A model generated the notes under the pieces. The model was not told where the DNA came from. It ran no database searches and saw only the letters and a program-made list of their open reading frames with translations. 64,000 bases of DNA from Typha latifolia (lineage: Eukaryota > Streptophyta > Magnoliopsida > Poales > Typhaceae): positions 8,321,001-8,385,000 of the forward strand of contig CM034099.1 of assembly GCA_019914945.1 (NCBI GenBank). The letters are read 5' to 3'. Of the stretch, positions 47,038 through 58,682 are shown in pieces; positions within the stretch are counted from its first letter, which is position 1, and each line of letters opens with the position of its first letter. The position numbers were made by a program, and so were the translations under genes.

Positions 47038-50000
47038 TCACTGTAGCTGATACGAAGAAAATGTGAAGCCTGACTGTTTCTCATTTGTGCACTTCAATTC
47101 AAGCTTTTGAAATGGACTGTAAAGCATGATATTGACAAAACAAATGAGACCAATGTCAATGCATCTCTTTGCTTTAGTAGGATGTATACTAATTCAAATA
47201 CTGCAGTTTCATGCAAGAAACTTAAAACAAAGAACTATATATGGATATGCGATCAAAACAGAATGAAGAAGTAAATATAATATCTAGATAATGTTCTATA
47301 TACCTGCTGTTTGGGTCATAATAGAAGCCACTGATGGAGCCATCACTACAAGAAAAGCAAACATAGTAGAAGCCAGCAATAGTCAAGCCACAGTCAATTC
47401 CAACATTAACAAAGTACTGCTCCTTCCATCTCTGCAACAAGCATGGAAAAGTTTCATCATCTTTCCCAATGAGATGAGGGTAATATATAGAAAATGTAAC
47501 AAAAAAGTTCCAAGTTATAGAATACCATGAATATGTAAGGATAGTTACTCAAGTCCAAAGATTTACCACCATCTGGCTCAATCTGACTCTGCCGTAAGAA
47601 GATAAATAAAACAGTGTTCTTTTCTGAAAATGTCGAGCATTAAATTTAGCTATTCTTTTACCAGAAGTGGAGTAAAAGATGGGAACTTAGACCAGTGCCT
47701 TATGTCATCTTCTGGCCTGTAAAGACAAGCAACTTTTTTTGTTTGTCAAGGAATACAAGAATATCCTATCGCAACATTATCCAGGCATAATGTAGCTTTT
47801 GAGGCCATACGTTGCTTCCCACTTGCCAGTGAAAAATGTGTAGTTCTTTGCATCTACTATTTCTCCCTCCCAGAATGTCACTACCTGTAATATGTACAAA
47901 AGAAAGATAGCAGTTAGTGAGGATCTGCATATTATTAGATAAACACAGCTGCAAGCTGCCATACCGAAATTACAAGTTTAAACAAGTATAAGAAAAGTTT
48001 AAAATAGAAAGACAGAAATATTTACAGGTGTTTCTGCTAAGGGGACATTAAGCGCTTCCATTGTACCACACAAATAGCCATGCTCAAGATCACATCCATG
48101 TATCCGTACATTAACCTTCCATGCTTCATCTTTTTGTAAACTTGAAACATTCTGAGTTCCAGCAAAAGACTAAAAGAAGAAAAATAGTTTCCAGAGATAA
48201 AATAGTTTGTATAGAAACACTGAATGGTGAAACTTGCCACATTAGTGGAATGTAAAAGAGTCATTGTAATGGATGAAAATATGTAATAATAGGAAAATCT
48301 GGCAGATAATGTTTTTTGAGAGGTAAATAAGTTTATGAGAGTAACTCAGGGTCGGGGGGATATAATCTTCTTATGGTGGAAAGTACTCCAATCTTTACAG
48401 TAACAATATGCCAATGAAGGGATAAAAAGTAAGAGACAAGAAAAATGATTAAATCCATCAAAAACCAGGTGAAAGTCCTCGAAGCCAAACACCAAAAGTT
48501 GAGTACCCCCCTTCCTCCTCCTCCCCCTTCTGTTTTCTCTTTCCCATGGTTTTGTCAAAGTTTCTGAGACCCTCTAGATGGATTCCTGCTTGGCCCTTAG
48601 CATGGTTGTTGAAATGACTATCAATATTGTAGGATTGTACAATCCTAGAAGCCAGAAATCTCTAGCCAATCCAGATCATAATAAAAATCAGTGAGTGGTA
48701 GGATTAAGGAGATTTAACTGATCAACAATTTAGTTTGAATAATGCATCTTTAAGGGACAAATGAAGTTATTTGTGTTCATGCCATCATACTTTCAGAAAT
48801 GCAAATTAATGTCATAAGAATGCCATTTTTCATGACTAAGAAATGAAAGTACAGCTGAAAGTGATAATAGCGTTAAATACATAATGAGCTTTTATTTGGA
48901 CAATAACTTGTTGATAATCATCCGACAGCTGCAGGAAAATTCATGTCCATGTCAAGCTTTAAAAACTTAGACCAAACTCACCCGTCCAACGCTCAAAAGA
49001 GAACAACTAGGAGGAGGAGGGTGCCCTAGATTAGCATCTTGTCCTGGAACAAAAGTTTTTCTTCAATATGGTATTACATGTAGCGAGAAAAATTGTTGGA
49101 AAACAGAAAACCATAATTAAAAGCAAAAGCTAGTTACTGGGAAAGTAGACAGAGTAAAAAACTTTATATGCAGGTGATTAGGAAATAGACAGGAACAAAC
49201 CAAGTTTAATGACAATGATTTTGAAAAGTAATACTTATTATAAGACAGAGAACACCAAATACAGCAAATAGCTAGAATCACGGAAATATGATTATATACA
49301 AACATATGTGCCTATTGCATGTGCCCTCCATTCCTTTTTAACACCCGGAAGATGAGACTTTTCTTTTCCTTACCTAGTCAAAGGAACAAGTTTCTCTCAT
49401 TGTTGTTGCAAGTCCCACACCGTTACATCAACTATTATCCACTAATGCTACTGAACTACTAAAGTCAAATTGCTTAAGGAGACCATGCTTATTTTGTAGT
49501 AAAGTGCTCGCTGTGTATAAAAGAGTTAATCATGTATCGTCAAATGTCATTAGGGAATCTCAAGAAAGTGGAATGCTGGTTATTAATTTAATATTTAGGA
49601 CGTGTATATTGCATGATGAAGTTTGTAATTTTAGCTATATAATCATATCATTATTGTAGCAGTCATCTTCATTGACCAATTTCAAGTCTTTCCTCACTAC
49701 TATGGAAATTTTTGAAGGCATCTGAAAGAAGTGATCAGTTTATTTAATAAGTTTGAATCTATGTTAATCCTCTATAAAATGAAGTCAAGAAATTCAGCAA
49801 ACAAAATCAGAAAGATGCATACTATGGATGTTAAGTCAACTATTCTACCATAAGAATTAGAGTTTAGAGTCATGGAATGAAAGAATCTAGAAGGAGAAAA
49901 ATACTGTTATTGCGAATGTTGTATTCTCTCTTGGAGTATAGATAATCAGGATTAGCGTTAGAAAAAAAGATACGCATCGACTGTATCAGTCGTATCGGCT

Positions 50001-53000
50001 GCATGAATAGAATCAGACTATTTTTAATTATATAAAATTTTAGATATTATTTTAAAATATAAGAATTTTTTTAAATTTATAAAAAATAATAGAAAAATAA
50101 GAAAATAAAAATTGGTCACATATAAAACCTAAAATCTAAAGAAAAAACTCATTAAGAAATTATGATGAATTCCAACTTAAATTTGACAAATTTTTATACT
50201 CGTAAAATTACTACTGTTGAATACTGTTGAATAACAATGAAGAGAGTTGTAGCAGTAAGAAAACATAAGTTAAAGAATAGGTGAGAAAGAGAGAAATGAA
50301 AAAAAAAAAAAATCAATCATCCAAATTTAGAGTACAGAGCCGAAGGGGCTCATTGGATGAACTCGGTAAAGTATGAGTAGGATGAGAGTGTGCATAAGAG
50401 ATAGAAATTAAAAATTGAAAATATGAAAATAAGACAGTTAAGGACATTAATTATAGGTTAGATACATTTTAAATTTGAATTGAATTTGAATTTTTTTTTG
50501 TTTTAGCCAAGTTCTGGTCAAAACTGGCCAACTCCACTACACTGGTTTTGAGTCTGGATCGGCCGATTTGATTCGAGATCGACTGATTTTGGAATCCATG
50601 AGGTTAACCACATCCTAGGGAAAATATAACTTGCATATAATTTAGAGAGTCAATTTCTCCTTATAAAGAATGAGAAGCCCTAGAAGTAATACATTTCAAG
50701 TTTTGCATAGAACATTAACATTCATTCGAGGTGACTTATTTATTAAGGCTTATCTACTTATGATTAGAAAATGGCATGGAATGATCAATATTATTTGATA
50801 AAGATGGTATAAACTTCCTTCGAGAATTACGTGAACACTATTAAGAGAACTTTGCTATATTATCTTGAGAAGACTGAAGACAAAAGGATCGACAGGCACA
50901 TTGTTACTAACAAATCTTAGTAGTTGTACGTGTCTTGTTCCTATTTTCCTAAAACAGTGCATGTAATGCTTGCACGCACTTGCATGGTAGTCAGTTGTAT
51001 CCGTTCCTTTTTTTTATGCATGAGTCATAGGTAGTTTCCTTGTTAGAGTCCTAGATCTTTGGGGAATGTTCCTCATGTCTACTTGGTGGGCAAGATGGGT
51101 GTAAGTCATCAATTGTAAAAGAATATAAAATAGAGAAGAAATGATACAAAGACATAAACTTTTATCTCCAGATAGCTACCTACAGTAAGGATTGGATCCC
51201 TTTAATAATCATATTATCTTCTTCTCTTCCACCATTGGTCGTCCAAAGAAAAAACCCAAACCCATTTCACCCTCACCATGCCCTTTTACTCGATCCCAAA
51301 TCCATACTCAAAACTCTAATTCTAACATCATGGTATTAGAGCCAAGGCCAATGGAGTAGCAAATTGAGAGCTTAGAGAATGAGGTGAGAACCCTTGCTGT
51401 CGGCCACGAGAAGATCATTGAGAAGATGACTAAGCTCTTTGCAACATCGTCATCGAGGTGGGAACCTTGATTTGGTCCACAAGAACGAGGAGATGCATCT
51501 CAACCATGCAACAATGGCAGGGGCCACCGTTCCATGGCTAGTTCGAGAACATCCATCACTTTCGGTGCTCCAAAGCTAGACAAACTTGACTTCCCTCAGT
51601 TCAATAGCAATGAAGATCCCACAAGTTGGCTGTTGGGTGGAGCAATTCTTTGAATTCCAACACACCTTAAAAGAGAAGGAGATGCTTGCTTCCTTTCACA
51701 TGGAAGGATATGCACAAATGTTGTTGCAACTCCACAAGAAGTTGCATGGGGCCATGAACTAGGAGGAATTCAAACAAGGAGTACACGCAAGGTACGGTCC
51801 TACAAAGTTTCAAGATTTCTTTGCTGACTTGATTAAATTGAAGCAGTTTGGAGTGTTAACAACAACCAAACACAATTTGAATGCCTTATGTCACGAGTGG
51901 GTCATGTAACTCCAATACAACAAGTTAATTGCTTCATAAGTGGACTTCGTGACATCTTGTGAGTCAACGTGACAGCTGGAAATCCAGCCACGCTAGAAGC
52001 GGCAATTGGCCTTGCTCGCTTGTTTGAAGCTCAAAACCAGACTCTCTGCGGATCACTGATGTTGGAGAGCAATAGATTCAACTGGCTTATAGCTCCAACA
52101 CACACTCATCAGGCTTCTACAATCAAGCGCATGACACAGAAGAAGATAGAAGAAGGAGAAATAAGGGCTTTTGCTTCCATTGCAATGAAAAATACTCCCC
52201 CAATCACTAATGCAAACACCTATTCATCATTGAAGGTTGCTGGCCCGAGGAGGAGGAAGACAATAGAGGAGAATTGTCGCAAGAAGCCGAGGGAACTAAT
52301 GAGAGCACGCCTGGTATCTCCTTCAATGCAATCTCAGCGGCTCATACTCCCCAAGCTATGAGATTGAAAGGCACATTGTTTTCAATATCAATGAAATTTT
52401 TGGTGGATTCAAGAAGCACACGTAATTTTATTAATAGCTCCTTGACTGCTAAAGTTGGGCTCCAAGCATTCGAGTCCATGCCCAAGACCTTCACAAAAAG
52501 CCTTTCAAAAACATAGTGGGCAATATGAATTTTTGGTCATGTCATTTGGCCTGACTAATGCACCCTCCACCTTTCAAGCCCTTATGAATGACATCTTTCA
52601 CGATCATCATAGTAAATTCGTCCTTTTTTTCTGATGATATACTAATTTATAGTAAGATATGGGATGAACATTTACAACATTCAAAGGTGATCTTTGATAT
52701 CTTACGAAGTAACAAGTTATTTGTGAAGAAGACAAAGTGCCATTTTGGTGACACCCAAGTAGCCTACTTGGGACACATCATTACTTGCCAGGGAGTGACA
52801 GTTGACCTCGAGAAGATCACGACCATGACTAATTGGCCCAAGCCAAATACCACCAAAGCGCTTAGAGGGTTCCTTGGCATCACTGGTTATTACCGTAAGT
52901 TCATTCAGAACTACGAGAAAATAGCTGGGTTGCTCACAAAGATGCTGAAGAAAGATGGGTTCACTTGGTCTCAAATTGCTGAGGAAGCTCTCCTCAAGCA

Positions 53001-55368
53001 AAGACAAAGGCGCTAGCACCCGCATTACCCGATTTCTCAAAGAAATTGGAGGTAGAATGTGACGCATAAAGTTCATGTATTGGTGCTGTTCTGCCACAAG
53101 AAAAGAGGCCAATTGCATTCTTCAATCGAACTCTCAATGGAAAAAAACTGCTCATATCGACCTATGACAAGGAGATGTTGGCTTTGGTCTCTACAGTTCA
53201 AAGGTGGAGGCTATACCTGCTAGGAAGAAACTTTACTATATAATCTGATCAGCGAAGCCTTAAATACCTGTGGGAGCAGAAGATCACCACCCTCGCACAA
53301 CAAAAATGGCTCTACAAATTGATGAGGTTTGACTTTACCATTGAATATAAACAAGAGGTGAAAATGTAGTTACAGACACACTATACCAAAGTAATTATGA
53401 AGGTGAAATTGCAGTCGTCTCTTACCCTGTTCCACAGTAGATCTCGGCTATTAAAGAAGAGGTTGCAAGTAACTCCAAGCTCCAACGACTACTCCAGCTT
53501 TGTTTAGCAGACAACGCAATCGGCCCGGGAGGTTTCATAAAGGTGTACTTTTCTTCAAAGATCGTATTTATCTTGCAGATGACTCACCACTCTTGTAGGA
53601 TATTTTGTCTCAATTCCATAACAGCACACATGAAGGACTAGTCAAGACACTCCAACGCTTGAAGGCAGTGTTTTATTGGACTGGTCTCAAACATGCCAAG
53701 GAATTTATCAAAAAATGTGATGTTTGTCAGTGCAACAAAGCTGAGCACAAATAGCCGATTGGATTTCTCCAACCTCTTCCCATTCCCAGACAAATTTGGG
53801 CACACATCAGCATGAACTTTGTGGAAGGGCTTCCACCTTCTCAAGGCAAGGCATTGATTGTGGTGGTAATTGATCGTCTGTCTAAATTCATTTATTGTAT
53901 TCCACTGAAGCATCCATATACGGCAGTAGGGGTTGCTCATGTGTTCTTTGATCAAAATTTTAAGCTTCATGGTATGCCTGAATCTATAATTTGTGACAGA
54001 GACACAACTTTCACTAGTGCATTCTAGAAAGAATTGTTCCAACTGCATGAAACTCAATTAATGATAGGTCCTCCTACCACCCGCAAACTGACGGGCAACC
54101 AGAGGTAACTAATTGCACCATGGAAATGTATCTTCATTGCTTCAGTGGAACCAAACCAAAAGAATGGATGCATTTGGCCGACATGGGCAGAATATTGCTA
54201 TAATACAAGTTGGCATTCGACAATCAAAAACTCCGTTTGAGGTGGTGTATGGTCGCGCCCCTCCAACTCTGTTATCTTATGTTCTCGACATTGCAAAGGT
54301 ACAAGCTGTGGAAGATGAGTTGTTGCATCGTGACATGGCACTGAAGGAGCTACATGAAACCTTGAAGAAGGCCTAGTTTTGTATGAAACATATTTATGAT
54401 AGATTCCACAGAGAACAAGAATTGTCTGTAGGGGATTCGGTCTATCTTAGACTCCAACCCTACAAAACAAGTTTCCCTTGCTCTCAAGCGAAATATGAAA
54501 CTTGCTCCCAAGTATTATGGGGCACTCAAAGTAATTGAGAGGATCAATACTATTGCTTATAAGCTTGAACTGCCAAAAGATTCAAAGAAACAGTGCATGT
54601 AATACATGCAAATAGTGCATGTAATGCTTGCATGCACTTGCATGGTAGCCAGTTGTATCCATTCCTTTTTTATGCATGAGTCATAGGTACTTTCCTTGTT
54701 AGAGTCCTAGTCTATAAAATGGAGAAGAAATGAATGCAAATACATAAACTTTTATCTCCAAATAGCTATCTACAGCAGGGACTGGATCCCTTTAACAATC
54801 CTATTATCTTCTTCTCTTTCCACCATTGGTAGTCCAAAGAAGAAACCCAAACCCATTTCACCCTCACCACGCCCTTTTAGTTGATCCCAAATCCATATTC
54901 AGAACTCTGATTGTAACACACATTCACTATTCAGATTTAAAAGGGAAACAAATCCACAAAGACCACAGTTATACGAAGAACAATTATTTCAGAAGTTCAA
55001 TTTTCTTCCTACCAGCAAACTTCCACAAAAACTGGAATATGAAATCCTATACAGGGAAGATAACAAATAAAAAAAGCTCACTTATATTAATGCAAACCCT
55101 AATCACATCAATATGGAGCACAAGCAAAAGCATTTCAGAGATTATCTTGCTCCAATTCAATATTGATTAAGAAAAAAAATCTCAAATCAGAACTAGAGAA
55201 GAGGGTAAACGCTGATCTAATCTCACTCGATGGATCAATCTGATAACACAAAGAATTCCATGGACAGATAAACCCTAAGAGCGGAGAAAGAAGAGAGAGG
55301 GAGATCAGGAGAAAGCCACAACCTGAGGCTTGTGAGGGCGCGGAGCTCTCGATTACTCTCACAGGCAT
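47038..55368 (-). CDS. GID4: GID4 (Vid24) substrate receptor of the GID/CTLH E3 ubiquitin ligase
   Basis: Eight exons on the minus strand: 55368-55323, 49043-48982, 48169-48026, 47884-47811, 47716-47662, 47588-47526, 47431-47304, 47116-47038. All borders are GT-AG and in frame, giving 216 aa, the usual plant length. Exon 1 gives [15 protein letters not shown]. The Vid24 domain follows: [73 protein letters not shown], and [20 protein letters not shown] with GFYYDPNSS; it ends FTFSSYQLQ. In yeast and human, Gid4 forms a beta-barrel that binds N-terminal Pro degrons and brings substrates to the ligase; the conserved core here suggests the same in plants. Intron 1 is about 6.3 kb and holds a Ty3/gypsy element in opposite orientation and a MULE-like copy, but every exon is intact, so the gene should remain functional. 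Confidence 0.95.
49956..50598. mobile_element. MULE-like element, diverged inverted copy (GID4 intron 1)
   Basis: The stretch resembles the reverse complement of the element at 17891-18683. It begins with GTATCAGTCGTATCGGC, passes through TTATTTTAAAATATAAGAAT and a purine-rich centre, and ends GATCGGCCGATTTG then GACTGATTTTGGAATCCA, comparable to GGCTGAAACTACGAACCA at the other copy's end. Flanks TCAGGATTAG and TGAGGTTAAC may be a decayed target duplication. Non-coding. Confidence 0.5.
50958..51327 (+). repeat. 5' LTR of the gypsy element
   Basis: Begins TGCATGTAATGC and ends CTAACA just before the primer binding site. A TATA-like TATAAAATAGAG lies near 51125. It holds a 65-70 bp segment (near 51051-51118) absent from the 3' LTR. 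Confidence 0.8.
54616..54918 (+). repeat. 3' LTR of the gypsy element
   Basis: Begins TGCATGTAATGC and ends TTGTAACA. Its first bases are also partly duplicated at 54593-54603. No clear target duplication matches the DNA beyond it, so the ends may be eroded. Confidence 0.8.
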
Positions 55369-55599
55369 TGCCGGCGACGAATTCGAAAAGAAGAATCGGA
55401 AAAGGAGAGGAAGAAGCCAAAGCCCACCTCAACGAATTACTTGTCCTTTATATTCAAAAAAAGATTGTCTTTTTCTCGAGAGACAGAATAAAAGATTCAT
55501 TTTATTATTTATTATTATCTTTTTAAAAAGACTATGAGATAATCTATCGAAGAAGATAACTCAGTCTCTCACCCAATAAGCGGCCCAAGCGGTTGAGCT

Positions 55600-56525
55600 T
55601 CAATGGGGCTCTAAAGCTAGTTCTAAATTTGGACCTAGTAATAGTGGGGCTCTAAATTTGGAGCCCCACCATAAAAATGGAGCCCGACTTCATTTGTCAT
55701 TTCAACCTTTTGAAATACCAAAATTACCCAATAATTATTACATTTAATAATTTTAATTCTATTTGTATCTTTTATTAAATAATTTAGTTAGTTAAACTGA
55801 GTATATAATTAGTTTTACTAATTAATTTTTGACAAAAATAATACCATTGAAAATGTCTCATCGAGACCTTTAAAATGAGTCTAATATTAAATTATTTTTG
55901 AGTTAATTTAAATTTTAAATTTTAAAATTTTTATTATTTATAAAAATAAGTCTAATAAATTATATTTTATGTACTCAAAATTATTCCCAATATAAATATT
56001 AAATATTAAAATATATTAGATATGAAATACATCAAATATAAAATATATTAAAAATAAAACCGGAACCGGAACCGGTGGCTATAGAATCGGAACCGGTGGC
56101 TACGGAACTGGAACCGATGGTTACGGAGATGACTTACCAGAATATTAAACATCTATTATTTTTATTATGTTTGGTTAATTTCTGCTTATTTTATGTAATA
56201 TAATTTTGATATTTTTAGTTAATACCATGTAATGCTTATTTCGATGTTTATTTCGTGTAATATAATTTCGATGCGTTTAATTAAAAAATTAGTAATTTAA
56301 AATTACTTCTGAAACTATTAAATATTAGTATTATTTTAAAGATCTCGATGAGAGTTTTCTAACTATATATTTTTTATTAAATAATTTAAAATAGCTAATA
56401 TAATAATATATATTATATTATATTATGATTATAATATATATGGAGTTCAGTGCGTTAGAGTGCACCGGGCTCTTGCTCCATTTTTGGCTCCATATTTGGA
56501 GCCTAGCCACGGTCAGAGATGCTCT
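55600..56525. mobile_element. Candidate non-autonomous DNA element with GGAGCC-type ends
   Basis: The left part contains TGGGGCTCTAAATTTGGAGC and the reverse complement of the right end contains GAGCATCTCTGACCG and GGCTCCAAATATGGAGCC, so similar motifs face each other. GAGCATCTCT-type ends are common in plant miniature elements near genes. The interior is AT-rich and non-coding. The left end is uncertain and no target duplication was found. Confidence 0.4.
56058..56130. repeat. Short tandem repeat, unit like CGGAACCGGTGGCTA
   Basis: About three units of 21 bp with small changes, CpG-rich inside AT-rich DNA. No open frame uses it. Confidence 0.75.
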
Positions 56526-57625
56526 AAATCTAAACTATAATGCATATATTATTTTAATAAAAAATAAAAAAATTTAATTTTAATATTTATAAAGAAATTA
56601 AATCCATAACCTCTCTTATACATCAGAGTTAGGGTGTAATTGAGCTTAATTTTGAGCTAATATCAAGCTCAATCCTAACCGAGCTGCTCCTAAACAATTT
56701 TAAATCTTAATCAATTCAAGTCAAATTTCGAGCCCAATCAAATTTGAATTAAATTAAGCTTGATTTAGACTTAAATCAAACTTAAAATAGAGTCTAACTT
56801 AAAAATATAAACTAATAGAATCAAAATTTAAAACTAGACTCTATAAGATCAGAGTTATAATAATCCACTTAATTAAATCTTAGAATATAATAGAATTATA
56901 GTATAGTATAGTATATAATAAAAAGTTACTTATATTATATATATATATATATATATTATATTTTTCGAGCATTATTGAACTTATTTGATTATGTTGCTCA
57001 TGATCAATCTTGGTGTAAAATTATTTTCGAACCTATTTTGACTATCAAACTCACTCGGCACAAACTCATGTTTAGGCCACATTTGATCAAGTCTTATCGA
57101 TCCAAGCTCAAGCCGGCTTAGATTATTTTGACAGCTCTATGGCCAATGGACGGCAAGCCAATGTGTCAATTCTAAATTCTATAAGCTACCATTAAGTGCG
57201 TTCAAGTTTGAGGTTTACCGAGGAATTTCTTCTCATCCTTCAATACTTCTTAAGATAAACAGAACCTATTTGGCTGTGTGAATGTTTTCAAATGCTAACA
57301 GGGCATGTCGAGATGCAATAAAAGATAAATCCTAGCATGGAAAATTTTCTTGGGCAAACAAGTATGCTCATAAAGTAATTGGGACAACTCGGAGTGATTG
57401 AAGCCATTATGAATGGAGTTTGATTGATTTAAGTTCATGAGAGTGGGAAAAGATACGATGGCATCTCTCTCTTTTTCAATTTTGAGAACAAAGTCCATAG
57501 AGCGATTTTATAGCATATGATATTATGATGGCATTTCAATATATTCAACTTTCACATTTAACCTAGGTCAAATAATACTAAGAGTTTTCTTTCGTATGTT
57601 TTGAGTTAAAAATATTTATAGGATT

Positions 57626-58129
57626 GCATTTTACCCCGTGTAGTTTGACTTAATTTTAAAATAATTTATGTACTTTTAACTTAAGTATTTAATTATCATA
57701 TAATCTTGACTAAATTGTAATTATTATCTTTTTTTATTGTACTTGATAATACTAAAGATTGAATTTGAAAATACTTGTTAGAGATTTGATGGGTATTAAT
57801 TTGAAGATACATGTTATAGATCTTCTAACGTATATTGTTATCTTTTTTTATCATACTTGACCAAATTAAAAGTCAAATATTATGATACTTATAAGTAATA
57901 TAGTTGTAGATGATTGAATAAATTTTCTTAACACATCTAAAATAATACAATCAAATTTTACATAACAAAAATATAATAAATATATTTAATATATTTAAAA
58001 TTTTATCGATATTATTTTAGATGTATCAAAAAGCTTATCATTCCTATGAAGAAAAATGCATTTTAATCTAGACCGCATGAAAGTTAAACACTTAAGTTAA
58101 AATTAAGCCAAATCATAGAGCGGTAAAGT
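57626..58129. mobile_element. Foldback MITE
   Basis: The left arm GCATTTTACCCCGTGTAG then GACTTAATTTTAAAATAATT, and the reverse complement of the right arm ACTTTACCGC then GGCTTAATTTTAACTTAAG, form imperfect inverted ends. The interior also contains mirrored AT-rich blocks. Flanks GGATT on both sides (57621-57625, 58130-58134) may be a target duplication. A related arm lies near 46075-46380. Non-coding. Confidence 0.6.
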
Positions 58130-58682
58130 GGATTTTTTTTTCCTAAATTCTAATATATATGACTTATTCTGGTGTTTGTGTAGTTGAACTCCCCCATCTC
58201 CTTAGCTAAGCAAAGCAAGAGGCTCTCTTTGTTCTTAACTAGTGCTTATCAAAAACATATTTTTGTTTCGATTTTATAGCTTTCTTTGTTGCAGCATTTC
58301 ACCCCCAATTACTTTACATGGTCTTTTTAGGCAAGTGGTTGAAATCCAAATTAAAGATCCTTATCCCACGAGATCAATTGGTGAGATTGAAAGAAGCCCA
58401 GTGCTTGTTAACATCATATTCTTCTCAAAGATCAAAAAGATTAACACTAATTTTACATCAAACTACAAGACTAACAACATCTCTATAATGAAGATAGATA
58501 TCTTCCATCTTAGTAACTAGCAGTTGTTTTATGGATCATTGCAGCCTTCTGAAAAAAAGAAAGAAAGAATTGAGTTCCCTTGCTGCCTTTCCTGCATTCA
58601 GTATAAATTTTGTGAGCTGCAAGCATAATTAGGCTAGCCCAGTACTTCGTATGTTTAGCACTCCAGAAGTTAGATTGCATAC

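Larger units (their letters stand above)
50958..54918 (+). mobile_element. Decayed Ty3/gypsy LTR retrotransposon in GID4 intron 1
   Basis: Direct repeats about 50958-51327 and 54616-54918 are the LTRs. They agree closely (for example TTTATCTCCAGATAGCTACC against TTTATCTCCAAATAGCTATC), but the left has an extra 65-70 bp after GAGTCCTAG. TGGTATTAGAGCC at 51331 is the tRNA-Met primer binding site. Remnants follow in gypsy order on the plus strand: gag (about 51500-52370), a protease remnant in which the active-site Gly is lost (52390-52480), reverse transcriptase from [20 protein letters not shown] through [10 protein letters not shown] (52510-53016), RNase H (about 53045-53390), and integrase with an HHCC zinc region (about 53615-53750) and a core whose first catalytic Asp reads Asn (53790-54370). 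Many stops, frame breaks and a deletion of the front of reverse transcriptase make it inactive. It lies antisense to its host gene. Confidence 0.9.
55369..58682. other. GID4 upstream region and repeats, no gene
   Basis: The GID4 promoter should lie directly above 55368. A candidate insertion with GGAGCC-type inverted ends spans about 55600-56525, with a short CGGAACCGGTGGCTA tandem repeat inside (56058-56130). A TA run sits at 56938-56956. A foldback element spans 57626-58129. The last few hundred bases should hold the Rubisco activase 3' UTR. No gene. Confidence 0.5.
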
